Source: an uncultured Oscillospiraceae bacterium (GTDB taxonomy: Bacteria > Bacillota > Clostridia > Oscillospirales > Acutalibacteraceae). From it: a stretch of DNA of 35,656 nt. Below the pieces are notes generated by a model. That model searched no databases. It was not told the DNA's origin and saw only the letters and a program-made list of their open reading frames with translations. This document shows, piece by piece, positions 1 through 7,943 of this stretch (the stretch's first letter is position 1; each line of letters begins with the position of its first letter). The position numbers and the translations under genes were made by a program. The DNA is taken from the NCBI GenBank assembly GCA_959601025.1, contig CAUGOD010000029.1, positions 1-35,656 on the forward strand, in the 5' to 3' direction.

Positions 1-2760
1 GTGGGTCATCCCGTGCAGCCGCTTGTTCGCCTCCCGCAGGACGCTGTCGAAATACGCAGCCTGCACATACATTTCCAGCTGGAGCTTCTTTTTTCCCTTC
101 AGCGTCCCGTTTGCCGTGTCGGAAAGGGAGCGCAGGCTGAGCAGCTCCTTTTCCAGCCCGTCGCTTTCCGCGAGCTTTTCCGCGAGCTCGCCGGCGATTC
201 GGCGGTTCCCGTCCAGCCGGGAGCGAAGGGCCGCCGTTTCCTCCCGCGTCGCGGCGGCGGCCAGCTCGCAGGAGGCGAGCGCTTCTTTTGCGGCGGCGGG
301 ATCGGCCGCGTCCCCGGCGGTTTCCATTTCCAGCCGCCGGATTGCTTCTGTCCAGACGCGCCGGGTCTCCGTCAGCCGGTCCCGCTCCTCCCGTCGGGCC
401 GCCGCCCGGTTCGGCTCGTCCAGCAGGGCGGCGACCGCCTCTTCTCCGGCAAAGCCGAGAGCGGCGCAGTGTTCCGCAAACTCCCCGGACAAACGGCGTG
501 CGGTTTCCGCCGCTTCCGCAGCGGTCTTCGCGGCCCGATCCCACAGGCTTGTCCCTGTTTCCGCTTGCCGGAGAGCCTGTTCCCGCCGGACGCGTGCGTT
601 TTCCTTTTCGGCGTTCAGCGTGTCCAGCCGGGTGTTCATGGCCTCCAGCCGCGTTTTGGCTTCGGCGGGGGAGAGCCCGCCTTCAGGCAGGGCGTCAGCG
701 AGCGCCTTTTCCTCGGCCCGGGCGGCGGCAAGGGCGGCGGTCAGCCGCCCGGCTTCCTCCCGCAGTCCATCCCGGGCAAGGAGAGCGCCGTCCCGCTCTT
801 CCCGGAGGACGGCAAGCTGCTCGGTCAATACCCGGCGGCGTTCCGCCTTTGTCCGCGCCTCGTCCTGCGCGGCCCGGAGCGCTTCCTCTTCTCCCTGCAC
901 GGCCCGGCTCTCTGCCCGCGCCGCTTCTCCAAGGGCGTCCGGCTCGCCGGACGGCAGGGAAAGCTCCTTCGCCCGGCGGTTGAGCTCCGCCCGGAGCGCG
1001 TCCCGCTCGGCTCGGCGCTTTTCCAGCGCGTTTCCCGCCGCAATGCAGCGGGCGTTTTCTCCGTCCCGCGCGGCCTTGAGCGCCTCCAGCTCTGCTTCAG
1101 TGGGGGCGGCGTCCGGCAGAGGAGCGGGGGAAGGATGCTCCCGTCCGCCGCAGACAGGGCAGGGCTCGCCGGAGACAAGCCGGACGGCGAGAAGACCGGC
1201 CTGCGCGTGGAAGAAGCGGGCTTCCGCCCGGTCGTATTCCTGTTTGGCGGCGGCGTAGGCGTCGGCGGCGCGGGCAAAATCCGCCTCCGCCGATTCGAGC
1301 GCCTGCCCGGCCCTTTCGCCGTCCCCGGCCAGCGCCGCGAGGGCTTCCAGAGCCAGCCGCCGCCGGCTGAGCGCGTCCAGCCGGTCGGTGAGCCGGTCGG
1401 CTTCCGCCTGCGCGCCCTCCAGCGCCCGGGCCTCCTCCTCTCCCCGCCGCAGACGGACATCCCGCTCGGCGGCGGCGCGTTCCTGCCCGGCCAGCTGTTC
1501 GGCGGTCTCTGTATGGGCTTTTTCCAGCGCTTTCGCTTTCGCCGTCTGCTCGGCCAGCCGGGCGAACTGGGGGAGCCGGTAGGCCAACGCGTCCCGTTCC
1601 CGCTCCAGCGCCCGCCGCTGCGGCTCGGCTTCCGCCAGCTCCCGCCACACGGCTTCAGCGGCGTCCTGTTCCTTTTCCCATTCCTTCTGTTGAAGAGCAA
1701 GCCGCTCGGCTTCCTCCTCCGCTTCGGCGGCTTGGCGCCGGGCGCTCTGCAGGAGGGCGCGTTCCGCCGCCAGTCCCTGCGCCTTTTCCGTCCGGGCTAG
1801 CTCTTGTTCCAGTACGCGGAGGCGTTCGGCGGCCTGCGCCATCTCCGCCGCCCGGGCGCGGAGGGCTTCCAGCTCCGTCCGTTTCCGGGCCGCTTCCTCG
1901 GCCGCCGCCAGCCGGAGGGTCAGCCGCTGCCGCTCCCCGTCCTGCGCTGCCTGCGCGTCGGCCAGCGCTTTCAGCCGCACGGCGTCCCGCCGGTTCTGTT
2001 CCTCCAGCGCCTCCCGCACAGCGGGGACGCCGAACGCCCCGTCGCTTCCCAGCCGGTCCAGTGCGTCGGACAGGGCGGCCGCTGCGCCCGGTTCGTCGTC
2101 CGCAGGGATATCTTTCACACGGATACGGCGGCAGTTGTCCAGCAGGTGAGTACGGGCGGCGGCCAGTTCCCCGCTCCGTTCCTTTGCTCGGGCGGCCAGC
2201 TCCTGCTGGATGCGGCGGTAGGTCCCGGTGTCGAAAATCCGGCGGAAGATGTCCGCCCGTTCGTCGCTCCCCGCCAGCAGCAGGCGGAGGAATTCCCCCT
2301 GTGCGAGCATGCCGATCTGCTTGAACTGCCGGTAATTCAGCCGGAGCAGCTCTTCGACGCAGCGGGTGACCTCCCCGACTTTGGCGGCCACCCGGCCATC
2401 CGGGTAGGTCAGCTCCGCTGACGCGGGCTGCCGGGTCAGCCCCTCCCCCCGCAGCTTAGGACGGGAATATTCCGGGCTGCGGCGCACAGCGTACCACTCT
2501 CCCCGGTGCTCAAAGGTCAGGGAGACATAGGTTTCCGTCACCGGGGCGGCAAAATCGCTCCGCAGCCCCTCCCCGCCCCGGCTGCTGCCGCTGGTTTCCC
2601 CGAACAGCGCGTAGGAAATGCCGTCAAAAATGGTGGTTTTCCCCGCGCCGGTGTCTCCGGTGATGAGAAAAAGCCCCCGTCCGCCCAGCCTGGTGAAATC
2701 CACCGTGCATATCCCGGCGTAGGGACCGAAAGCGCTCATGGTCAGTACCAGCGGCTTCAT
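1..2760 (-). CDS. sbcC: Exonuclease subunit SbcC, C-terminus cut off by window edge
   Basis: This is the large, Rad50-like ATPase of the SbcCD nuclease, which opens DNA hairpins and processes ends and stalled forks in the cytoplasm. Translation from ATG 2760 shows a Walker A motif (GDTGAGKTT, residues 35-43). A Q-loop-type segment follows (GMLAQGEFLRLLL), then long Arg/Glu/Ala-rich coiled-coil arms. A zinc hook CPVC with cysteines at residues 534 and 537 sits at the arm tip. The frame stays open to base 1, where it reads ANKRLHGMTH, typical of the approach to the C-terminal ATPase half. About 920 residues are visible of the roughly 1,050 usual in the family. The ribosome site AAAGGACG precedes the start. 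It lies 36 bp after sbcD and is surely co-transcribed with it. The GC-rich, repetitive coding sequence creates long spurious open frames on the other strand. Confidence 0.95.
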   Translation of the reverse strand, partial: MKPLVLTMSAFGPYAGICTVDFTRLGGRGLFLITGDTGAGKTTIFDGISYALFGETSGSSRGGEGLRSDFAAPVTETYVSLTFEHRGEWYAVRRSPEYSRPKLRGEGLTRQPASAELTYPDGRVAAKVGEVTRCVEELLRLNYRQFKQIGMLAQGEFLRLLLAGSDERADIFRRIFDTGTYRRIQQELAARAKERSGELAAARTHLLDNCRRIRVKDIPADDEPGAAAALSDALDRLGSDGAFGVPAVREALEEQNRRDAVRLKALADAQAAQDGERQRLTLRLAAAEEAARKRTELEALRARAAEMAQAAERLRVLEQELARTEKAQGLAAERALLQSARRQAAEAEEEAERLALQQKEWEKEQDAAEAVWRELAEAEPQRRALERERDALAYRLPQFARLAEQTAKAKALEKAHTETAEQLAGQERAAAERDVRLRRGEEEARALEGAQAEADRLTDRLDALSRRRLALEALAALAGDGERAGQALESAEADFARAADAYAAAKQEYDRAEARFFHAQAGLLAVRLVSGEPCPVCGGREHPSPAPLPDAAPTEAELEALKAARDGENARCIAAGNALEKRRAERDALRAELNRRAKELSLPSGEPDALGEAARAESRAVQGEEEALRAAQDEARTKAERRRVLTEQLAVLREERDGALLARDGLREEAGRLTAALAAARAEEKALADALPEGGLSPAEAKTRLEAMNTRLDTLNAEKENARVRREQALRQAETGTSLWDRAAKTAAEAAETARRLSGEFAEHCAALGFAGEEAVAALLDEPNRAAARREERDRLTETRRVWTEAIRRLEMETAGDAADPAAAKEALASCELAAAATREETAALRSRLDGNRRIAGELAEKLAESDGLEKELLSLRSLSDTANGTLKGKKKLQLEMYVQAAYFDSVLREANKRLHGMTH

Positions 2761-2796
2761 AGGCTGTCGTCCTTTCTATATGGGTGGAAAAAGCGG

Positions 2797-3948
2797 TCAG
2801 GCGCCGCCCTCTTCTTTATCGCGGACCGTGCGGATCACCTCGTCCAGCATGATCCGCTGCTCGTCGGAGAGAGGAACGCCGTTTACCTGGGCGAAGAATT
2901 CCTCAAACAGCTCCGACTCCGATTTATGGGCGAGAGGATCGGCGGACGGTTCCTCCCTTATCGTGCGTTCAGGGGGCTGAAGCTCCACATGCAGAAGGTT
3001 CGGGTACACGGTACGGAGCCGTTCAGCCGGATCAAGCGCTTCGTCGGTCAGGACGGCGTGGATATAGTCGTCGTTTTCCGGATCGGCGGCCTTCTCCCGC
3101 CCGGCGGCGAGCAGCTCGTCCAGCCGCCCGCGGAGCTTCCGCAGCTCCCGTCGGGGAACGAGGGGGAGAAGCGTCGTCGTGACATCGCCCTTCCGGCCCA
3201 GCGTCACCAGCGGCGCGCTTTTGACATGGCGGGTTTCGGACAGGGAGTATTTCAGGGGGGAGCCGGCGTACCGCACCGTATCCCGTCCGATCCGCTGAGC
3301 GCGGTGGAGATGGCCGAGGGCGACGTAATCAAACCCGTCGAACCAGGAAACGTCCACCCGGTCGCTCCCGCCGACCGAGACCGTATCGGATTCGCAGAGC
3401 TCCGGGTCCTGCCCGCCCGCGCAGACGAACTGATGGGCGATCAGCACGCTGCGTTCCTCCGGCCGTTCGGGCAGGCCGGCCAGCGCGGCCCGTACCGCCT
3501 CGTCGGTATTGGAGGCAGCGCAGCCCAGACGGGCATTCACCACCGCCGGGCGGAGGAAGGGAAGAAGATAAACCCGGACCGGGCCGTATTCGTCCTCCAG
3601 CGTGACGGGACGCACCGCGCCGTCGTACCGGCCGGCGATATGTACTCCCCGGCTGGCGAAGAGGCGGCTGCCGAAATCCAGCCGTTCGGGCGAATCATGA
3701 TTTCCTGATACCGCCAGCACGGCGATTCCCCGCTCGCTCAGGCCGCTCAGAAATTCGTCCAGCAGCTCCACCGCCTCGGCGGGCGGGATGGAGCGGTCGT
3801 AGACGTCGCCGGCGATCAGGACCGCATCGACGCTGTTTTCCACCGCCAGCGCGGTGATTTGGTTCAGAATATACCGCTGATCCTCCAGCAGGGGAGCCTC
3901 CAGCAGGCTTTTTCCCAGATGCAGGTCGGCAAGATGAAGCAGACGCAT
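2797..3948 (-). CDS. sbcD: Exonuclease subunit SbcD (Mre11-like)
   Basis: This is the metallophosphoesterase nuclease partner of SbcC, with Mn-dependent exonuclease and endonuclease activity. The 383-residue product has the family motifs in order: HLADLHLG (residues 5-12), AGDVYDR (46-52), GNHD (82-85), AHQF (171-174) and GHLH (212-215). The start at 3948 is chosen because GGAGA lies 7 nt upstream. An in-frame ATG at 3960 and a much longer open frame to 4230 lack a ribosome site and homologous sequence. Its length fits the family (about 380-400 residues). sbcC follows after 36 bp, the standard sbcDC order. Confidence 0.95.
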   Translation of the reverse strand: MRLLHLADLHLGKSLLEAPLLEDQRYILNQITALAVENSVDAVLIAGDVYDRSIPPAEAVELLDEFLSGLSERGIAVLAVSGNHDSPERLDFGSRLFASRGVHIAGRYDGAVRPVTLEDEYGPVRVYLLPFLRPAVVNARLGCAASNTDEAVRAALAGLPERPEERSVLIAHQFVCAGGQDPELCESDTVSVGGSDRVDVSWFDGFDYVALGHLHRAQRIGRDTVRYAGSPLKYSLSETRHVKSAPLVTLGRKGDVTTTLLPLVPRRELRKLRGRLDELLAAGREKAADPENDDYIHAVLTDEALDPAERLRTVYPNLLHVELQPPERTIREEPSADPLAHKSESELFEEFFAQVNGVPLSDEQRIMLDEVIRTVRDKEEGGA

Positions 3949-4044
3949 AAGAATCTCCATTTCTTCGTGAAAAATCGTATTTTTGCTCGTATTTTTTACG
4001 CTGTTACGCTCTTCTCCGTTCTTGTTGGAAGCAATAGAAGCTCC

Positions 4045-4203
4045 GGCGGTTCGGCTTTGCCGCCTTGGCGGGACAGAAAAGAAGGTGGTTTTCCCACGCC
4101 GGTTTATTCTATTACAATAAGGGAATACCGGGCGGATAAATCCGGCCTTGCCGGATTTATTATAACGCGCCTGCGCCGGGATTTCCACCGGCTTTGCTGG
4201 AAA
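4045..4203. repeat. Three successive inverted repeats in the sbcD/ABC divergent gap
   Basis: The gap 3949-4424 holds no convincing gene. It contains three hairpins: GGCGG/CCGCC at 4045-4064; a perfect 10-bp stem ATAAATCCGG/CCGGATTTAT at 4136-4160 with loop CCTTG; and TTTCCA/TGGAAA at 4182-4203. All have similar GGCTTTGC or GGCCTTGCC cores. None is followed by a T-run, so terminators are unlikely. They may be leader structures of sbcD mRNA or remnants of a short palindromic repeat family. Confidence 0.5.
4159..4187 (-). promoter_or_regulatory. Possible sbcDC promoter
   Basis: On the minus strand TGGAAA (4182-4187) is followed 17 bp later by a perfect TATAAT (4159-4164). The -35 is poor. It would give sbcD a leader of about 200 nt that starts with the 10-bp hairpin at 4136-4160. 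Confidence 0.35.
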
Positions 4204-4212
4204 AACTCGTGA

Positions 4213-4241
4213 TTGCAAAGCGCTGCACACGATGATATAAT
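4213..4241 (+). promoter_or_regulatory. Promoter candidate for the Gld-like ABC operon
   Basis: TTGCAA (4213-4218), a 17-bp spacer and a perfect TATAAT (4236-4241) fit a sigma-A promoter. It would leave a leader of about 175 nt before the ATPase start at 4425. A weaker alternative is TTTACA (4311-4316) with TAAAAT (4337-4342), but its spacer of 20 bp is too long. Confidence 0.5.
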
Positions 4242-4424
4242 AGTCAAGTTAAGAAAAACTGAAGGGTTTGCCTAAAAATCACACGATGCACACACAAGCT
4301 TTAAAGACTGTTTACAATTCGGCAGACCCGTCCCGCTAAAATAAAAGGTAGTGTGGGTAAAACGGAATCCGGGTCCCGGCGGCCCGGGTCCGCGACTATG
4401 AAAACTCAGGAGGGAACGCTATCC

Positions 4425-5396
4425 ATGATCGAGGTACAAAACCTGACGAAGCGATATGGCAGCCATCTGGCTGTGAACAATATCAGCTTCACGGTGGATG
4501 AGGGCGAGGTCGTCGGCTTCCTAGGGCCGAACGGCGCGGGAAAATCCACCACCATGAACATACTGACCGGCTATTTGTCGGCCAGCGGCGGTTCGGCAAA
4601 GATCAACGGCTTCGATATCCTGGAAAATCCCAATCAGGCGAAGGCGAGCATCGGCTACCTGCCGGAACAGCCGCCGCTGTATCTGGATATGACCGTGCGG
4701 GAATATCTGGACTTCATGTACGACCTGAAAAAATGCAAGCTGTCCCGGCAGACCCATATCGCGGAGATTTGCCGCCTGGTGAAGATCGACGGCGTGTACG
4801 GACGGCTGATCAAAAACCTGTCCAAGGGCTACCGGCAGCGGGTCGGCGTCGCGCAGGCGCTGATCGGCAATCCGCCGGTGCTGATTCTGGACGAGCCGAC
4901 CGTCGGCCTCGACCCGAACCAGATCATCGAAATCCGCACCCTGATTAAAAACCTTGGAAAGCATCATACCGTCATCCTCTCCTCCCACATTTTGCAGGAG
5001 ATCGAGGCGGTCTGCGACCGGATCATCATCATCAACCAGGGCCAGCTTGTAGCGGACGACACCGCCGCGGAGCTGACCAAACGGTACTCCAGCGACCGCC
5101 GTCTGCTGCTGCGGGTCGCCGGCGGCGAGGAGGACGCATACGCTCTTCTCACCCGTGTGCCCGGCGTGGAGCATGTGGCCTCCCTCGGCGAAAAGGAGCC
5201 CGGCGTGTTTGAATTCGCGGTCACCCCGAAGGAAGGGGAGGATGTGCGCCGCGAGATATCCACCCGCCTGGCGGCCCGGAACTGGGCGATCATGGGGATG
5301 CGCTCCATGGAAATGACGCTGGAGGACGTGTTCGTTTCCCTGACCCGTGAAAATCTTCCTACTCTGCGAAAAAGCAAGAAAGGGGGCCGCGCCTGA
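4425..5396 (+). CDS. ABC transporter ATP-binding protein (GldA-like)
   Basis: This 323-residue cytoplasmic ATPase powers the membrane proteins encoded next. It has Walker A GPNGAGKST (34-42), the signature LSKGYRQR (132-139), Walker B LILDEPT (153-159) and the switch histidine (H188). A C-terminal extension of about 100 residues follows, as in GldA/CcmA-type ATPases. The ATG at 4425 is preferred over one 24 codons upstream because AGGAGGG lies 10 nt before it and the ABC fold begins there. The stop overlaps the next start by one base (TGATG). The sequential genes ATPase, permease, GldG and DUF4340 match a module known in many Clostridia. Its substrate is not known to me. Confidence 0.93.
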   Translation: MIEVQNLTKRYGSHLAVNNISFTVDEGEVVGFLGPNGAGKSTTMNILTGYLSASGGSAKINGFDILENPNQAKASIGYLPEQPPLYLDMTVREYLDFMYDLKKCKLSRQTHIAEICRLVKIDGVYGRLIKNLSKGYRQRVGVAQALIGNPPVLILDEPTVGLDPNQIIEIRTLIKNLGKHHTVILSSHILQEIEAVCDRIIIINQGQLVADDTAAELTKRYSSDRRLLLRVAGGEEDAYALLTRVPGVEHVASLGEKEPGVFEFAVTPKEGEDVRREISTRLAARNWAIMGMRSMEMTLEDVFVSLTRENLPTLRKSKKGGRA

Positions 5397-6103
5397 TGGG
5401 TGCCATATTCAAAAGGGAATTTAAATCCTTTTTCACCTCTCCGGTTGGCTATGTCGTGCTGGCGGTGATTGCCTGCGCGTCCGGCTATTTCTTCTTTGCC
5501 TTCAATATTTATTCCGGCAGCAGCGATCTGTCCTATGTGTTCGGCAACCTGTTCACCATTGTCATGCTGGTGCTGCCGATCCTGACCATGCGGCTGTTCA
5601 GCGATGAAAAGCGGCAGCGCACCGACCAGGCGCTGCTGACCTCCCCGGTCAGCCTGACCGGAATCGTATTTGGAAAATTTTTCGCCGCGCTGCTGATGTT
5701 TGCTGTTTCCCTCCTGATTACGCTGGTGTTTGCGGTGGTAATCGCCTTCCAAGTGACGCCGTCGTGGAGTGTGGTGTTCGGCAACTTCCTCGGCCTGCTG
5801 ATGGTGGGCGGCGTGGTCATTTCGATCGGCCTGCTGATTTCCAGCCTGACCGAGAGCCAGCTGATCGCCGCGATCTGTACCCTCGGCGTTTCGGTGATCC
5901 TGATTATGATGGATACCCTCTCCAGCATCTTCTCCAATATCACGGCCGTAAAGACGGTGATCGATTTCCTGTCGGTTTCTCAGAAATATTCGGAATTCAC
6001 CACCGGGATTCTGGACTACGCGAACGTGATCTTCTTCCTGAGCATGCAGGCGTTGTTCCTGTTCCTGACGGTTCGCGTGCTGGACAGCAAGAGATGGAGC
6101 TGA
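5396..6103 (+). CDS. ABC-2 type permease (GldF-like)
   Basis: This 235-residue integral membrane protein has about six hydrophobic segments and the N-terminal start common to this family (IFKREFKSFFTSPVGYVV). A short cytoplasmic loop with RLFSDEKRQRT sits between transmembrane segments 2 and 3, as in the ABC-2/GldF permeases. It probably forms the membrane channel with the upstream ATPase. Its ATG overlaps the ATPase stop by one base, implying translational coupling. In Bacteroidetes the related GldF takes part in gliding and secretion. No gliding genes are visible here, so that role should not be transferred. Confidence 0.9.
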   Translation: MGAIFKREFKSFFTSPVGYVVLAVIACASGYFFFAFNIYSGSSDLSYVFGNLFTIVMLVLPILTMRLFSDEKRQRTDQALLTSPVSLTGIVFGKFFAALLMFAVSLLITLVFAVVIAFQVTPSWSVVFGNFLGLLMVGGVVISIGLLISSLTESQLIAAICTLGVSVILIMMDTLSSIFSNITAVKTVIDFLSVSQKYSEFTTGILDYANVIFFLSMQALFLFLTVRVLDSKRWS

Positions 6104-6149
6104 TCCGGCCCCGGCAGCAATTATACTTCCTTAAAAGCAGGAAAGGAGC

Positions 6150-7943
6150 ATGAGCTTGAAAAACGACAACACGCCGGAGCGCGAGGGGCTGAATCCCAGC
6201 GAATCCCTTCCGGCAGAGGAAAATACCGTCCCGGCGGACGAGGCTGCTGCGGAGCTGGCAACCGAAAATGAAGAGGCCGTTGCCGCCGAAGAGACTGCCG
6301 CTGAGACCGGGGAGGAATCCTCTGAAGAGCTGTTCTCGGAGGAAGAAGAATCCGATGAAACGGACAGCGAAGACGGGCAAAGCGGAAAAGACGGAAAGAA
6401 GAAAAGAAAAAAGGAAAAGATCCACAGGGATACCCGTAAGTTGCGCTACGGAGGCATGGCGACCGCGCTGACGGTTGTGGTCGTGGTCGTAATCGTGCTG
6501 ATCAACATCGTGGCGAATATCCTTTCCGACCGTTTCCCGCTGAATATCGACCTGACCTCCGATAAGCTGTTTACTTTGACCGACGAAAGCAAGGAAGTGG
6601 TCAAAGCGGTCGATAAGGACGTCGAGATCGTGGTGTTTGCCGAGGAATCCGACATCAAGAACCCGAACCTGTCGAGCGACGCGCTCAACGATCTGCTCAA
6701 GCAGTTCTATGAGCTGACCCGGCAGTACGAATCCCTGTCCGGCGGAAAGATTAAGACGACCTATGTGGATATCTACGGCGATCCGACGGCCGCCAAGAAG
6801 TACGAGAAATATAGCCCCACCTATTACGACGTGATGCTCTTCTGCGGCGAAACCCGGCACCAGAAGACCAATTTCAACGACATGTACACGGCCGATGACA
6901 GCATGTATTACTATACCGGCCAGGTCAGCGATTATGAGTCCAAGGTGGAGCAGGTGATGGCCTCCCGCCTGGCCATGGTGACCAGCGATGTGACGCCCGA
7001 GGTGCTGCTGCTGACAGGCCACAGCGAGGATTCCAACACGATTGCCGGTATTCAGTCCATTCTGGAGATCAACAATTATTCTCTTACCGAGCTGGACATC
7101 ACCGGTTCGGAGGAATTCAGCGAGGATGCCGTGATGGCGATCATCGCCGCCCCGACCAAGGATTACAGCGATTCGGAGATCGAACGGCTGCGCGACTGGC
7201 TGGACAACGACGGTAAGCTGGGCCGCCAGCTGATGGTGGTTGTCAATTATCAGGCATCCTGCCCCACTCTGTACGATTTCCTGAATATAGAGTACGGGCT
7301 GGAGGTTACCGATCATCTGATTCAGGAGACCAGCAGCAGCCGGGTTTATTATATGAACCCGTATCATGTCTACGGCGACGTTGGTTCGAGCGACTATACC
7401 GGCGATATTTCCGGACAGCGCGTATTAATGCCCGTTACCCGCCAGATTCTGACCAATAAGGAGAACAATAACCAGAACTCCCTGTTTAACGTTCCGCTGG
7501 TCACCTTCCCGGAAAGCGCCAAACTGATCAAAATGGAAGAAGCGCTTTCCGAAACCGGCGAGGGGGAAGAGGCGGCTACGCCCGAGGCGTTTGACGCGGA
7601 CGAGTACCCGATCTCCGGCGCCGCGATGGCTGTGAAATGGGACTACGACAGCGACAACAACAAGATCGAGACCAACGTTCTCGTGTTCGGAAGCAATCAG
7701 ATGTTCATGAGTAGCGTTACCGAAATGTCTACGGTCTATAACGAGGAGTTGCTGCTGGGCCTTGCCAACGGTGTGACCCACAATGAGTCCTCCGTCCAGA
7801 TTTCCAACAAACCGCTGGAGCGAACCAAGCTGGAGTTTAATACCAGCCAGGCGTATATTTTCCTGGTCGTGTTCGTGATTGCGATTCCGCTGGCGCTGTT
7901 GATTGTTTGTCTGGTGGTCTTCCTCAGGAGGAGACGTCTATGA
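6150..7943 (+). CDS. GldG-type ABC-associated membrane protein
   Basis: This is a 597-residue protein. Residues 1-85 form a strikingly acidic, Glu/Ala-rich tail that ends in a lysine/arginine cluster (about 83-97). A transmembrane segment follows (about 103-126). The large extracytoplasmic region has the GldG/IFT52-like pattern, starting with NIDLTSDKLFTLTDES. It ends in a C-terminal membrane helix (about 570-592) and an arginine-rich tail. The start at 6150 has GGAAAGGAG upstream. The gene ends with a 4-bp overlap with the DUF4340 gene. Family members usually lack such a long acidic N-terminal tail. Function is inferred from the operon: an auxiliary subunit of the ABC system. Confidence 0.85.
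   Translation: MSLKNDNTPEREGLNPSESLPAEENTVPADEAAAELATENEEAVAAEETAAETGEESSEELFSEEEESDETDSEDGQSGKDGKKKRKKEKIHRDTRKLRYGGMATALTVVVVVVIVLINIVANILSDRFPLNIDLTSDKLFTLTDESKEVVKAVDKDVEIVVFAEESDIKNPNLSSDALNDLLKQFYELTRQYESLSGGKIKTTYVDIYGDPTAAKKYEKYSPTYYDVMLFCGETRHQKTNFNDMYTADDSMYYYTGQVSDYESKVEQVMASRLAMVTSDVTPEVLLLTGHSEDSNTIAGIQSILEINNYSLTELDITGSEEFSEDAVMAIIAAPTKDYSDSEIERLRDWLDNDGKLGRQLMVVVNYQASCPTLYDFLNIEYGLEVTDHLIQETSSSRVYYMNPYHVYGDVGSSDYTGDISGQRVLMPVTRQILTNKENNNQNSLFNVPLVTFPESAKLIKMEEALSETGEGEEAATPEAFDADEYPISGAAMAVKWDYDSDNNKIETNVLVFGSNQMFMSSVTEMSTVYNEELLLGLANGVTHNESSVQISNKPLERTKLEFNTSQAYIFLVVFVIAIPLALLIVCLVVFLRRRRL

Noticed and set aside
1..2421. Long plus-strand open frames opposite sbcC (up to about 600 codons)
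   Set aside because: They lie antisense to the clear SbcC frame with Walker A and zinc hook. Their Arg/Pro/Ser-rich composition is typical of GC-rich shadow frames.
3949..4230. N-terminal extension of SbcD by 94 codons
   Set aside because: No ribosome site or family homology. The GGAGA and the HLADLHLG motif fix the start at 3948.
5997..7367. Minus-strand frame of 456 codons opposite the GldG-type gene
   Set aside because: His/Gln/Val-rich shadow of an established gene in a continuous operon. No ribosome site is evident.
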